From NCBI GenBank assembly GCA_902586395.1, contig CACIHL010000002.1, positions 1 through 44,580 of the forward strand: a stretch of DNA of 44,580 nucleotides, written 5' to 3'. A program made the translations under genes and the position numbers. Shown in pieces: positions 25,314-35,337 of this stretch. This stretch comes from an uncultured Pelagibacteraceae bacterium. Lineage in GTDB: Bacteria > Pseudomonadota > Alphaproteobacteria > Pelagibacterales > Pelagibacteraceae. The number at the start of each line of letters is the position of its first letter. The stretch's first letter is position 1. Below the pieces are notes generated by a model. That model saw nothing but the letters and a program-made list of their open reading frames with translations. It ran no database searches and had not been told where the DNA came from.

Positions 25314-26165
25314 TTATTTAAGTCTTTTAACGATGTTCTCTCGCCTTGATATATAGATACCACTAAGAATAATAATAAATAAACCTAGGAAAGTCCATTT
25401 ATCAGGGAAATCGCTAAAGAAGTAATATCCTATTATAATATTTGTAACTATCTCAAAGTAACTAAATGGAGCTAATTTCGAAGCATCTGCATATTTAAGA
25501 GACAATATAATAAATAAATGACCTACACATGCAAATATTCCAATAGCCGCCATCATAGACCATTGATTTAAGGTAGGTTTAATCCATACGAAAGGCATAA
25601 TAAATGAGATTATTATGGCCCCTACTACACCAGTTAATAATAAAGTTAATAATGGATTATCAGATGAACTTAGTTTTCGTGTAATTATTAAATAAAAACC
25701 ATACATAACCCCAGTTCCTAAAGCCGCTAAACTTGCTAAGTTTATTTCTACAAATCCTGGTCTGATTACTACCATAGATCCAATAAAACCAATTATAACT
25801 GCAGACCATCTTCTAAAACCAACTTTCTCACCTAAAAAAATTGGAGAAAATGCTGTAACAATTAAAGGAGCAATGAATGCTAATGTAAGAGCTTTTGCCA
25901 ACGAAATTATTGAAATCGAATAAAAAAAACAAACGTTTGCGGTTAATAAAATTAAACCTCTAATAAGTTGTAGTTTAGGTTTATCAGTCCAAACAAGATT
26001 TTTTCTAAAAAAGAAAAACATTATTGGTAATGTAAATGCTACAGTGAAAAAGTATCGTGCCCACGTAATTTGTAAAACTGGAAGATCAGAACTGAGATAT
26101 TTAGCAAAACCATCCATTATGGGGAGCATTACCCACGCTAATAGATTAAAAGTTATAGCTTTCAT
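25314..26165 (-). CDS. EamA-family DMT transporter
   Basis: 10-TM pattern; ITWARYFFTVAFTLP, FIAPLIVTAFSPIFLGEKVGFRRW. Confidence 0.88.
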   Translation of the reverse strand: MKAITFNLLAWVMLPIMDGFAKYLSSDLPVLQITWARYFFTVAFTLPIMFFFFRKNLVWTDKPKLQLIRGLILLTANVCFFYSISIISLAKALTLAFIAPLIVTAFSPIFLGEKVGFRRWSAVIIGFIGSMVVIRPGFVEINLASLAALGTGVMYGFYLIITRKLSSSDNPLLTLLLTGVVGAIIISFIMPFVWIKPTLNQWSMMAAIGIFACVGHLFIILSLKYADASKLAPFSYFEIVTNIIIGYYFFSDFPDKWTFLGLFIIILSGIYISRRENIVKRLK

Positions 26166-26178
26166 TTATATATTATAA

Positions 26179-27075
26179 TTAATTGAAATATCTTAAAGCA
26201 AAGAATACCACAATAGGAATAGTGATAAATGACATTAAAGTTGATGTAACAATTGTACTTGCAATACTATCAACAATTTTTTTGGGAGAATACATGCTTC
26301 CAACTAAATAGTTCAATATAGCACTTGGCATAGCACTTTGTATTAAAAGTACTCCCGCAGGAAATCCTGAAAGATCAAAATAGTAAATAACGGCAAAGCC
26401 TATAATGGGACCTATTATAACTCTTAATAATGAGAATATAATTGAGTCTCGAAAAGAAAATTTAAACCTTGTTAATGCAATACCCAAAGACATCAATACC
26501 AAAAAAATAGTTGCATAAGTGAGAAGAAAAGTTGTGTTTTCAAGAAACAAAGGTGTTTTGATATCAAAAAATAGAAAAAAAACAGAGACTATAATTGCGT
26601 ATACAGGTGGACTTTTAATAAGAATATGAAATGAAAATTTTTTTTTTGCTAAAAAAACACCTAGTGTAAAATGAAAAAGAATAATTACGGAAGCAACAGC
26701 AGAAGCTACTCCTAAACCTTGAGTTCCATAGGCAAATAAACAAATTGGAACACCCATATTCCCAGTATTTGGAAGAATTAATGGTGGAAGTTCCATACTA
26801 AGATCTTTTTTAAGGAGAAAAAGTACTATAAGTCCAACTATTGCAAAACCACCAATCATTAAAATAGCGTATGCAAAGTAATGAACAAAAATACTTAGAG
26901 TTATGCCTGTTGTCGTAACAGTATAAAAGATCATCGCTGGTGTACCAATATTTCCAGCAAAATTTGTTATAAAATTAGTGTCAAATTTTGGATTTTTTTT
27001 ACCTAAATAGTAACCAATACCTATGACAAAAAAAACTGGAAAAATAACTTCAAATATCTTTACGTATATTTCCAT
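26179..27075 (-). CDS. AEC family (auxin efflux carrier-like) permease
   Basis: GYYLGKKNPKFDTNFITNF, PNTGNMGVPICLFAYG, QSAMPSAILNYLVG. Confidence 0.88.
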   Translation of the reverse strand: MEIYVKIFEVIFPVFFVIGIGYYLGKKNPKFDTNFITNFAGNIGTPAMIFYTVTTTGITLSIFVHYFAYAILMIGGFAIVGLIVLFLLKKDLSMELPPLILPNTGNMGVPICLFAYGTQGLGVASAVASVIILFHFTLGVFLAKKKFSFHILIKSPPVYAIIVSVFFLFFDIKTPLFLENTTFLLTYATIFLVLMSLGIALTRFKFSFRDSIIFSLLRVIIGPIIGFAVIYYFDLSGFPAGVLLIQSAMPSAILNYLVGSMYSPKKIVDSIASTIVTSTLMSFITIPIVVFFALRYFN

Positions 27076-27077
27076 TA

Positions 27078-28367
27078 CTAAAAAAGCCTTAATAAAACAG
27101 GCTTTTTAAGCACATTTTTGTTTTTTTGTAATGATCTAACACATTTATCTGAATTTATTTGTTTAGTTGCATGTGTAATAATAACAATTGAAGCTGTTTT
27201 GTTTTTATTATTCGGAATTTGTATTAATCTTTGAATAGAAATTTTATTATTAGCTAAGTTTTTTGTGATTTGAGATAATACACCCTGTTTGTCTTTTACT
27301 TCAAATCGAATATACAGAGAATTTTCATAATTATTTAGATCATAACTTCTAATTTTATTTCGTTTTGCATTAGGAATGCCAAAAGGATATTTAATATTTC
27401 CTCTCAAAATTGACATTAAATCTGACATTAGTGCCGATGATGTAGGTTCAGGCCCTGCCCCTTCACCTTGCAAAACACTCTCTCCAACTGGTTTTCCCTC
27501 TAATATTACTGCATTCATTACGCCGCCCACATTTCCAATATATGTATTCTTTTTGACCAAACATGGGTGAACCCTTTCAAAAAGCTTATTATTGATGATT
27601 TCTGTAATACCTAATAGTTTTATTCTTAGATTTAATTGATCTGCTATTTCAAAATCCTTTGGTTCGACATTTTCTATTCCTTCCATCAAAGAAACCGAAT
27701 TCGACAAACGTTTATTAAATGCTAAGGCAGATAGAATTTTAACTTTAGCAAGTGCGTCATACCCATTTAAATCTAATTTTGGATTACCTGGTTCCGCATA
27801 GCCCAACTTTTGGGCTTTAGTTAGTACATTTTTAAAATTATCTTTTGTTTTTTCCATCTCAGATAATATGTAATTACATGTTCCGTTCAATATTCCATAA
27901 ACTTTTGTAATGTGATTGGTTGCAAGGCTATCTTTTATTGTCCTAAGAATTGGAATACCACCTCCAACTGATGCTTCAAACTCCAAATTTACTCTTTTAT
28001 TTTCAGCAATTGAAGAAAGTTTGTCACCATGTTTTGATATTAAGGCTTTGTTGGGTGTTATAACATGAATTTTCCTATTTAAAGCAAACTCAACACATCT
28101 TTTTGACATTCCATCTGATAACCCAATACATTCAAATAAAATATCAACTTGTTTACTCTTAAGCATTTTAATTGGATCTTTAAAAAAGATTTTTTTATTT
28201 ATTGGATATCTTCTTTTTTTATTTTTATTTCTTGCTGACAAACCAACAATTTTTATTTTTTTTCCTGTTAAAAGCTGAATAGTTTTTTGATTTCTTTTAA
28301 GCTCATTATAAAGAAAAATTCCTATTTGTCCTAAACCTACAATTGCTATATTAAATTCTTTTTTCAT
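27078..28367 (-). CDS. hom: Homoserine dehydrogenase
   Basis: VGLGQIGIF, VTPNKALIS, FEASVGGGIPILRTI, LNGTCNYILSEM, C-terminal ACT-like domain. Confidence 0.95.
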   Translation of the reverse strand: MKKEFNIAIVGLGQIGIFLYNELKRNQKTIQLLTGKKIKIVGLSARNKNKKRRYPINKKIFFKDPIKMLKSKQVDILFECIGLSDGMSKRCVEFALNRKIHVITPNKALISKHGDKLSSIAENKRVNLEFEASVGGGIPILRTIKDSLATNHITKVYGILNGTCNYILSEMEKTKDNFKNVLTKAQKLGYAEPGNPKLDLNGYDALAKVKILSALAFNKRLSNSVSLMEGIENVEPKDFEIADQLNLRIKLLGITEIINNKLFERVHPCLVKKNTYIGNVGGVMNAVILEGKPVGESVLQGEGAGPEPTSSALMSDLMSILRGNIKYPFGIPNAKRNKIRSYDLNNYENSLYIRFEVKDKQGVLSQITKNLANNKISIQRLIQIPNNKNKTASIVIITHATKQINSDKCVRSLQKNKNVLKKPVLLRLF

Positions 28368-28528
28368 TAGTCTATATTTGGGTAATCTTTAATGTTTCCA
28401 TTATTTTCAATCAAAACTCTAAACTCTTCGAAAGTCATTTTTTTATTAATGTCGATAACCTCTGTCTTAAGATCTTGTTTAGTGCATGAGGTTATAAAAA
28501 TGAATATTGTTATTAAAAAATATCTCAT
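28367..28528 (-). CDS. Small (53 aa) putative lipoprotein
   Basis: MRYFLITIFIFITSCTKQDLKTEVIDINKKMTFEEFRVLIENNGNIKDYPNID; lipobox ITSC; 4-nt-type start/stop overlaps with argC and a short overlap with hom. Confidence 0.7.
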   Translation of the reverse strand: MRYFLITIFIFITSCTKQDLKTEVIDINKKMTFEEFRVLIENNGNIKDYPNID

Positions 28529-29541
28529 TTTAAACCCTCGTTTAATTTAAAATTAAAGATAAGATTTAAATTTTGAACAGCTTGCCCTGCTCCACCTTTT
28601 ATCAAATTGTCTATGCTGCTAAGAATTATTAATTTTTTTTTATCTTTAGATTTACAAACTGATATCTGACAATTATTTGTGTTAATAACATCATTGGTGC
28701 TTAGAGCTTTATTCTTTAATATTTTTATAAATTTATGACTCATATAAAATCTTCTTAATTCATTGTATATCTTATTCAAATTTGCTTTGCTTTTATAATT
28801 TAAATAAATAGTTGATAAAATCCCACGAAACATAGGTAGTATATGAGGAGTGAAAGTAAATTCTATGCTCTTTTTAATATAACTCAATTCCTGCTGAATT
28901 TCTGCATTATGTCTATGAGAACCTATTCCATAAGCGCTTGTTGAACCATATAGATTTTTATTTTTAAATTTTTTATGAACGCCACGACCAGCTCCAGAAA
29001 AACCTGATTTTGAATCAATAATAATATTCTTAAAATCAATTAAATTTTTTTTGATTAAAGGAAATAGTGGTAAAAGTATAGATGTAGGGTAACAGCCTGG
29101 ACAAGCTATAATTTTTGCTTTTGATAAATTTTTCTTATTAATTTCAGATAAGCCATAAACACTTTTCTTAAGATTATCTAAAGATTTATGTTTAATCCCA
29201 TAATATTTGTTATAAATTTTTGGACTCTTTAATCTAAAATCAGCTGATAGATCAATCATGATATTTTTTTTTAATAGTTTGTTAGCAATTTTTTGAGACT
29301 CACCATTGGGTAATGATGTAAATATAACATCCACATCTTTAAATAGTTTATAATTAATCTTAATTATCTTTGGTAGCTTATATTTCTTTAAATCTTTATC
29401 ATAGGATGAAATATTCTTACCAACAGATGTATTGCCACAAAGATATTTTATTTTAATATTTTTGTGTTTACATAAGAGTTTTACTAACTGAGTTCCGATA
29501 TAACCCGTTGAGCCAGCAATTAATACATTAAGTTTGTCCAT
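28525..29541 (-). CDS. argC: N-acetyl-gamma-glutamyl-phosphate reductase
   Basis: AGSTGYIGTQLVKLL, ACPGCYPTSILLPL, SKSGFSGAGRG, GSHRHNAEIQQEL. Confidence 0.95.
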   Translation of the reverse strand: MDKLNVLIAGSTGYIGTQLVKLLCKHKNIKIKYLCGNTSVGKNISSYDKDLKKYKLPKIIKINYKLFKDVDVIFTSLPNGESQKIANKLLKKNIMIDLSADFRLKSPKIYNKYYGIKHKSLDNLKKSVYGLSEINKKNLSKAKIIACPGCYPTSILLPLFPLIKKNLIDFKNIIIDSKSGFSGAGRGVHKKFKNKNLYGSTSAYGIGSHRHNAEIQQELSYIKKSIEFTFTPHILPMFRGILSTIYLNYKSKANLNKIYNELRRFYMSHKFIKILKNKALSTNDVINTNNCQISVCKSKDKKKLIILSSIDNLIKGGAGQAVQNLNLIFNFKLNEGLK

Positions 29542-29574
29542 AAATTATTATAACAGTTGATTGTAAAAAAGTAA

Positions 29575-29997
29575 TTATCTTTTAGAAAACTGAAAGCTTC
29601 TTCTTGCTTTTCTATGACCGTATTTTTTACGCTCAACAGAACGAGAATCTCTCGTGGTAAGTTTTTCTTTTTTTAAAGGAGCTTTAAATGAAGCATCGAA
29701 CAACAATAAAGCTTTAGAAATACCATGTATCATGGCTCCAACTTGACCGCTATGTCCACCACCCTTCACAGAACATCTTACATCGTAAGAAGTAGATTGT
29801 TCAATAAGTTCAAAAGGACGTAATAATTGATTCACATGATTTGATCTTTTAAAATATTCATCATATTTTTTTCCATTAACAAAAATATTTCCACTTCCCT
29901 TTTTAAGCCAAACTTTCGCAATTGACTTTTTTCTTCTTCCAGTAGCATATTTGCTGTCTGTAAAATTACCCATATTTTGTATATTTTCTGTGGCCAT
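29575..29997 (-). CDS. rpsI: Ribosomal protein uS9
   Basis: YATGRRKKSIAKVWLKKGSGNIFVNGK ... RDSRSVERKKYGHRKARRSFQFSKR. Confidence 0.98.
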   Translation of the reverse strand: MATENIQNMGNFTDSKYATGRRKKSIAKVWLKKGSGNIFVNGKKYDEYFKRSNHVNQLLRPFELIEQSTSYDVRCSVKGGGHSGQVGAMIHGISKALLLFDASFKAPLKKEKLTTRDSRSVERKKYGHRKARRSFQFSKR

Positions 29998-29999
29998 AA

Positions 30000-30458
30000 T
30001 TAATTTCTGACGATATTTTTATTATTTAATTTTGAGACATCAATTAACACTGGGTTTTGAGACTCATGAGGATGTTTTTCTCCAACATAAACTTTTAGTT
30101 TTGATAATTGTTTTTTTCCTAGAGATCCACCTGGCAACATTCTTTTAACAGCCAATTTTAAAACTTCCTCTGGCTTTTTTTGATGTAATTTTTCAGGTGT
30201 TGTTTCTTTAATACCACCCGGATAACCTGTATGTCGGTAATACTTTTTATTTTCAAATTTATTTCCTGTAAATTTTATGTGTTCTATATTTTTTACTACT
30301 ACAAAATCACCATGATCCATGTGAGGTGAGAATTTAGAGCTATTTTTACCTCTAATTATTTTTGTAATTATAGTAGCTAATCTACCTACAACAGCATTTT
30401 TGGCATCAATTTCATACCACTTACAGTTTATTTCACTTTTTTTAACGAATTTAGTCAT
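30000..30458 (-). CDS. rplM: Ribosomal protein uL13
   Basis: WYEIDAKNAVVGRLATIITKIIRGK, YRHTGYPGGIKETTPEKL, KRMLPGGSLGKKQLSKLKVY. Confidence 0.98.
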   Translation of the reverse strand: MTKFVKKSEINCKWYEIDAKNAVVGRLATIITKIIRGKNSSKFSPHMDHGDFVVVKNIEHIKFTGNKFENKKYYRHTGYPGGIKETTPEKLHQKKPEEVLKLAVKRMLPGGSLGKKQLSKLKVYVGEKHPHESQNPVLIDVSKLNNKNIVRN

Positions 30459-30622
30459 GTTTGCGGGGATTAATACTTAGAAATAGCTTATTGTCAAATT
30501 ATTATATTTAGCTTGTTTTTTCCAATTATCTTATGATAGCCTAAATAATTATATGAAAGTAGTGCATAATTCACAATTTCTACTGATCAAAAAACACAAA
30601 TCATCAACGAAGGGAGAAAAAA

Positions 30623-31948
30623 ATGAGTAAATCAAAGAATCCAGAGACTATTGCTCTACATGGTGGTGAATATAGAAGTGATCCAGCAACAACAGCAGTT
30701 GCCGTTCCGATTTATAGAACAACATCATATCAGTTTAATAATACTGGACATGCAGCAAATCTATTTGCGCTTAAGGAGTTTGGAAATATCTATACAAGGA
30801 TCATGAACCCAACAAATGATGTTTTAGAAAAAAGAGTTGCGGCTATTGAAAACGGACTAGCTTGTGTGACTGTTGGTTCTGGTCAAGCAGCTTCTACTTT
30901 TGCAATTCTAAACGTATGTCAGTCAGGTGATAACTTTGTTAGTTCAACAGATCTATATGGTGGAACAGTAAACTTATTTACACATACATTAAAAAAACTT
31001 GGTATTGAAGTGAGGTACGCTGATCCATCTGATCCAAAAAATTTTGAAAAAGCAATAGATGACAAAACAAGATGTTTCTATGCAGAAACATTACCTAATC
31101 CTGCTTTAAGAGTTTTCCCAATTAAAGAAGTTTCTGATATTGGAAGAAAGCACAATATACCTCTAATAATGGACAATACCGCAGCACCAGTTATATGTAA
31201 GCCATTAGATCATGGCGCGGCTGTTGTTGTTCATTCTTTAACTAAATTCATTGGAGGTCATGGTACAGTAATCGGTGGATGTTTAGTTGATGGAGGAAAT
31301 TTTGACTGGACAGCTGATCCAAAAAGACAACCTTTATTTAATGAACCAGATATGAGTTACGGTGGAGCAAAATGGGGTGAAGTTGTACCTCAATTAACTG
31401 GTGCCAATGTATCTTTTGCAGTAAGAGCGAGAGTATGTCTATTAAGGGACTTAGGAGCACCTTTAGCACCTGACAACGCCTGGGGTATCATACAAGGTCT
31501 AGAGACAGCACCTTTAAGGATGAAGCAACACTGTTCAAACGCTGAAAAAGCAGTTGACTTTCTAACCAAACACAAAAATGTTGAGAGAGTTATATATCCA
31601 ACACTTCACAAAGGAGCGGTTGGCGATAGAACTAAAAAATATTTTTCTGGAGGTAACGGTGCTCTAGTAGGTATTGAAGTTAAAGGCGGTGTAGAAGCTG
31701 GTAAAAAGTTTATTGAGGCTTTAAAAATGTTTTATCATGTAGCAAATATTGGAGATGCCAGAAGTTTAGCTATCCACCCTGCTACAACTACACATAGTCA
31801 GCTTACTGAGGAAGAATTATTAGCAGCTGGTGTTACACCTGGATATATAAGGCTATCAATAGGTATAGAGCATCCAGATGATATTATTGCAGACTTGAAA
31901 CAGGCACTTGATGCTTCAGGTAAACCAAGTCTGAAAGCTGTAAGTTAA
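30623..31948 (+). CDS. metY: O-acetylhomoserine sulfhydrylase-type PLP enzyme
   Basis: ALHGGEYRSDPATTAVAVPIYRTTSYQF, SGQAASTFAILN, VVHSLTKFIGGHGTVIGG; strong aagggag SD. Confidence 0.9.
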   Translation: MSKSKNPETIALHGGEYRSDPATTAVAVPIYRTTSYQFNNTGHAANLFALKEFGNIYTRIMNPTNDVLEKRVAAIENGLACVTVGSGQAASTFAILNVCQSGDNFVSSTDLYGGTVNLFTHTLKKLGIEVRYADPSDPKNFEKAIDDKTRCFYAETLPNPALRVFPIKEVSDIGRKHNIPLIMDNTAAPVICKPLDHGAAVVVHSLTKFIGGHGTVIGGCLVDGGNFDWTADPKRQPLFNEPDMSYGGAKWGEVVPQLTGANVSFAVRARVCLLRDLGAPLAPDNAWGIIQGLETAPLRMKQHCSNAEKAVDFLTKHKNVERVIYPTLHKGAVGDRTKKYFSGGNGALVGIEVKGGVEAGKKFIEALKMFYHVANIGDARSLAIHPATTTHSQLTEEELLAAGVTPGYIRLSIGIEHPDDIIADLKQALDASGKPSLKAVS

Positions 31949-32961
31949 TTTTTCTTAGTGTTTATAAATAAAAAATAAACACTAAAGCTTACAAGTAGAA
32001 TTGAGCTAATTTGGTGCATAGATGCAATAATCATTTGTGCACCACTAGTTACAGTCAAAATTCCTAAAACTATTTGAAGCAATAATATTAAACCTAAAAA
32101 TATAACTATTTTATTAAACTTTATTAATTTATTTGAAATTACCAAATAAAGAGTAATTAAATATACAGACATTATAATGTAGGCAAGATTTCGATGTATA
32201 AATTGAACAAGAGACGGTTCGCTAAAAGCTGAAATCTTGAACAAGTTGTAGAGATTATTATCATTTGGAAAAAACGTTGATCCCATTAATGGCCATGAAT
32301 TATAAATTTTTCCAGCATCCATACCCGAAACAAAAGCACCAATAATTATTTGTAAAAAAATCAAGAAAATAAAGATCTCAGGTAATTTAAATTTTATATA
32401 CCCATAATTAGAGTTTAATTTTATTTTAAGATTGAAAATTTGCCAAAGTATGAGTGATAAGATAATAAAAGCAGTTGTTAGGTGAAGAGATAATCTAAAA
32501 TGACTTACATCAACTTTGTTTACTAATCCGCTCATAACCATATACCAACCTATAAACCCTTGAGCACATATTAGTACAAATATAAATATATATGGTTTAG
32601 TTTTTTTAAGACCTAGTCTAAAAATAAAATATATTAATGGTATTAGAAAAAATAAACCGATTATTCTCCCCAAAAATCTATGAGCCCACTCCCACCAGAA
32701 AATTATTTTAAATTCATCTAGTGACATATTGAAGTTTTGTAATTTATATTCAGGTATTTCCTTATATAAATTAAAATAAGCAACCCATTCAGTATTTGAA
32801 AAAGGTGGTAAAAATCCTTTAAATAATTCCCATTCAGTAATTGATAGACCTGAGTCAGTTAATCTTGTAAGTCCACCAACAACTATTATTGATGAAACTA
32901 AGACAAACATAATAATTAACCAAAAAGACAGTAAATTTTCGATACTTTTATTTATGTACAT
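31945..32961 (-). CDS. ctaA: Heme A synthase (COX15/CtaA)
   Basis: IIVVGGLTRLTDSGLSITEWELFKGFLPP, WWEWAHRFLGRIIG, QIIIGAFVSGMDAGKIYNSWPLM. Confidence 0.95.
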   Translation of the reverse strand: MYINKSIENLLSFWLIIMFVLVSSIIVVGGLTRLTDSGLSITEWELFKGFLPPFSNTEWVAYFNLYKEIPEYKLQNFNMSLDEFKIIFWWEWAHRFLGRIIGLFFLIPLIYFIFRLGLKKTKPYIFIFVLICAQGFIGWYMVMSGLVNKVDVSHFRLSLHLTTAFIILSLILWQIFNLKIKLNSNYGYIKFKLPEIFIFLIFLQIIIGAFVSGMDAGKIYNSWPLMGSTFFPNDNNLYNLFKISAFSEPSLVQFIHRNLAYIIMSVYLITLYLVISNKLIKFNKIVIFLGLILLLQIVLGILTVTSGAQMIIASMHQISSILLVSFSVYFLFINTKKN

Positions 32962-33004
32962 ATATGAATAAATATAATAATTATAATTAAATCCAAAAGA
33001 TTAA

Positions 33005-33298
33005 ATGTCGCCTAATAATAAAAAAAAATTAATTGTTTTAAGAAAAAAACTAGATTTACTTGATAATCAACTAATCAAAATATTAAAAAAGAGATTTAAT
33101 GTTGTTCAAAACGTCTTGAAGCTTAAAGAAAAAAAGAGTGAAATAATTGATAGAAAAAGAATTAATGTAATTTTAAATAATATTAAGAAAAAATCTAAAA
33201 AGAATAAAATAGATACCAGGATTACTCTAAAGGTATGGAAAAGTATGATTAACGCTTTTATTCAATATGAATTTAGAAATTTTAAGAAAAAAAGATAA
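33005..33298 (+). CDS. Chorismate mutase (AroQ type)
   Basis: LRKKLDLLDNQLIKILKKRFNVVQNVLKLKE...IIDRKRINVIL. Confidence 0.85.
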   Translation: MSPNNKKKLIVLRKKLDLLDNQLIKILKKRFNVVQNVLKLKEKKSEIIDRKRINVILNNIKKKSKKNKIDTRITLKVWKSMINAFIQYEFRNFKKKR

Positions 33299-33302
33299 TT
33301 AA

Positions 33303-33494
33303 TTATTTACTGTGCGGTGGAAGTTTTTTTTCGACAAAAACTTCATGTTTTCTTGTAGAAGGATTGTATTTTTTTGCCTTAAGCTTGATCTTAGCCTTTT
33401 CACCACCAGCTGGTTTCTTTACATAATAGAAAAATGGACTATCAGGTTTAGCCTCTGGTACTAATCTTACTTTAACGTGTGTTTTTTTTGCCAT
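33303..33494 (-). CDS. rpmG: Ribosomal protein bL33
   Basis: MAKKTHVKVRLVPEAKPDSPFFYYVKK...LKAKKYNPSTRKHEVFVEKKL. Confidence 0.9.
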   Translation of the reverse strand: MAKKTHVKVRLVPEAKPDSPFFYYVKKPAGGEKAKIKLKAKKYNPSTRKHEVFVEKKLPPHSK

Positions 33495-33852
33495 TTGAAG
33501 TTTTTAAATCTTTTATTAATTTATTAATTTTGTTTAACTTAAGCTTTAAATCTAGAGCATTTATAGTTTTATTTTCATTAGCGTCAATATCAAATAAGTG
33601 TTCATTTAAGTGTTTTTTTACACCCGATATAGTCATCCCTCTATCCTTTAGTAAAAACTTTATTTTCTTGAGAAGATTTATACTTCTACCGTTATAATGT
33701 CTTCTTTTATTAATGATGATTGGTTTTATTTGTTTAAATTCACTCTCCCAATATCTTATCGTATGAGTATTTTTTTTAACTCCAGAGGACTCTAATTCCA
33801 ATATTTCTGCAACTTCACCAATTGTTTTATAGGCTTTCGAGGTTTTTTTCAT
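33472..33852 (-). CDS. MerR-family transcriptional regulator
   Basis: From internal Met: MKKTSKAYKTIGEVAEILELESSGVKKNTHTIRYWESEFKQIKP...RRHYNGRSINLLKKIKFLLKDRGMTISGVKKHL. Confidence 0.88.
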   Translation of the reverse strand: MKKTSKAYKTIGEVAEILELESSGVKKNTHTIRYWESEFKQIKPIIINKRRHYNGRSINLLKKIKFLLKDRGMTISGVKKHLNEHLFDIDANENKTINALDLKLKLNKINKLIKDLKTSNGKKNTR

Positions 33853-34141
33853 TTTTAGTATTAATAAATTCTTTAAAATCGATAGACGGTTTAAATAATA
33901 CCACATTTCTTTCTTTAATAATTTTTTCCTCTTTGGTCTTAGGATTCCTTCCAATTCGTTTTTTTTTAAAACGTACATGAAAAGTTCCAAAGTTTGATAT
34001 TTTTACAACTTTGTGTTTCTTAAGATTTTTAATGATATCAGATAAAATATCTTCAAGAATACTTTCAGACATTTTTTTGGAAAAACCTATTTGCATAAAT
34101 ACAGAATTTATAATTTCTTTTTTTGTAAGGTTTACTCTCAT
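33827..34141 (-). CDS. ihfA: Integration host factor alpha / HU-family DNA-binding protein
   Basis: LTKKEIINSVFMQIGFSKKMSESILEDIL...VKISNFGTFHVRFKKKRIGRNPKTKEE. Confidence 0.9.
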   Translation of the reverse strand: MRVNLTKKEIINSVFMQIGFSKKMSESILEDILSDIIKNLKKHKVVKISNFGTFHVRFKKKRIGRNPKTKEEKIIKERNVVLFKPSIDFKEFINTKNEKNLESL

Positions 34142-35145
34142 TAAGTAATTATATTATGTTTAATCTTTTCAATCAAATTTCCATTTACTATTTTTTCACA
34201 AACCTTTAGTGAGTTAGAAAATCCAATGTAATCAGTTGAACCATGACTTTTAACCACAGGTGAGTTAAGACCTATAAGGATTGCTCCATTATAGAGTCTG
34301 GGATCTAATTTATCCTTAACCTTTTTTAAGTTTTTTATGTTTAAAAATGAGAGAATTTTTCCATATAAATTGGATGTCATTGAATTCTTCACTTCTTTCA
34401 TTATAAAATTTGCGGTCCCCTCTGCTGTTTTAAGTGCGATGTTTCCAGTAAATCCATCTGTAACAATAACATTTACATCACCCGACATAATATTATTACC
34501 TTCGATATAACCAGCAAAATTGAATTCATCATTTTTTTTTTCACTTAAAATTTTGTAGGCATTTTTTATTGTTTCGTTACCTTTTATATCCTCAGATCCA
34601 ATGTTTAAGAGGGCTACTTTAGGCTCTTCATTAGGAAAAAGCGATTTAAACAAAGATGATCCCATTATTGCAAAATCAGTTAAATTTTTTTCACTACACT
34701 CAATATTTGCACCAAGATCAAGAACCACATTCATTCCAGATTTATTTGGCCATAAAGCGGATAAAGCTGGTTTATCGATATTTTCTATCATTTCTAAATT
34801 CATTTTTGCAATTACGAATAGTGCACCAGTGTTACCAGCTGATATTACTATATCTGATTCTTTTGATTTAACACTTTCTATCGCCTTCCACATGCTCGAA
34901 TTTTTTCCTTTTCTAGCAGCTGTTAATGGAGAATCAGTATCGAGTATTTTATCTTTTGTGTCAAAAATCTTATAAGAGTTGCTTCTTAAATCTTTTAACA
35001 ATTCTTTAATTTCTTTTTCATCGCCAAATATATTGTAATTTATATTTTTTGTTGATTTAGAGTGATGCACTATTCCATCTATAGCTTTTTTTGGTGAACC
35101 TTCCCCACCCATTGCATCAACTGCAATATTTAAGATTTTGGTCAT
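34141..35145 (-). CDS. plsX: Phosphate acyltransferase PlsX
   Basis: NIAVDAMGGEGSPKKAIDGI, SAGNTGALFVIAKM, VTDGFTGNIALKTAEG. Confidence 0.96.
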   Translation of the reverse strand: MTKILNIAVDAMGGEGSPKKAIDGIVHHSKSTKNINYNIFGDEKEIKELLKDLRSNSYKIFDTKDKILDTDSPLTAARKGKNSSMWKAIESVKSKESDIVISAGNTGALFVIAKMNLEMIENIDKPALSALWPNKSGMNVVLDLGANIECSEKNLTDFAIMGSSLFKSLFPNEEPKVALLNIGSEDIKGNETIKNAYKILSEKKNDEFNFAGYIEGNNIMSGDVNVIVTDGFTGNIALKTAEGTANFIMKEVKNSMTSNLYGKILSFLNIKNLKKVKDKLDPRLYNGAILIGLNSPVVKSHGSTDYIGFSNSLKVCEKIVNGNLIEKIKHNIIT

Positions 35146-35154
35146 ATAGAAAAA

Positions 35155-35334
35155 TTATTCCTTAGGATCTAGTACCTGTCTACCTTTATAAGTACCACTT
35201 TTTAAATCTAAATGATGTGAAAGACGATACTCACCAGATTTTTTATCTTCAATAACGTTTTTCGTATTAAATTTTATATGAGATCTTCTTTTACCAGCTC
35301 TGGATTTAGTTGTTTTGCGTTTTGGTACAGCCAT
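35155..35334 (-). CDS. rpmF: Ribosomal protein bL32
   Basis: Read directly: [59 protein letters not shown] (59 aa, below ORF track cut-off). Confidence 0.96.
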   Translation of the reverse strand: MAVPKRKTTKSRAGKRRSHIKFNTKNVIEDKKSGEYRLSHHLDLKSGTYKGRQVLDPKE

Positions 35335-35337
35335 AAT

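Noticed and set aside
33853-33990. N-terminal extension of the MerR ORF
   Set aside because: It overlaps the ihfA-like coding sequence out of frame; the MerR domain starts at the internal Met.
34601-34975. Plus-strand 124-aa ORF inside plsX
   Set aside because: Antisense to a well-conserved PlsX coding sequence, with no recognisable domain.
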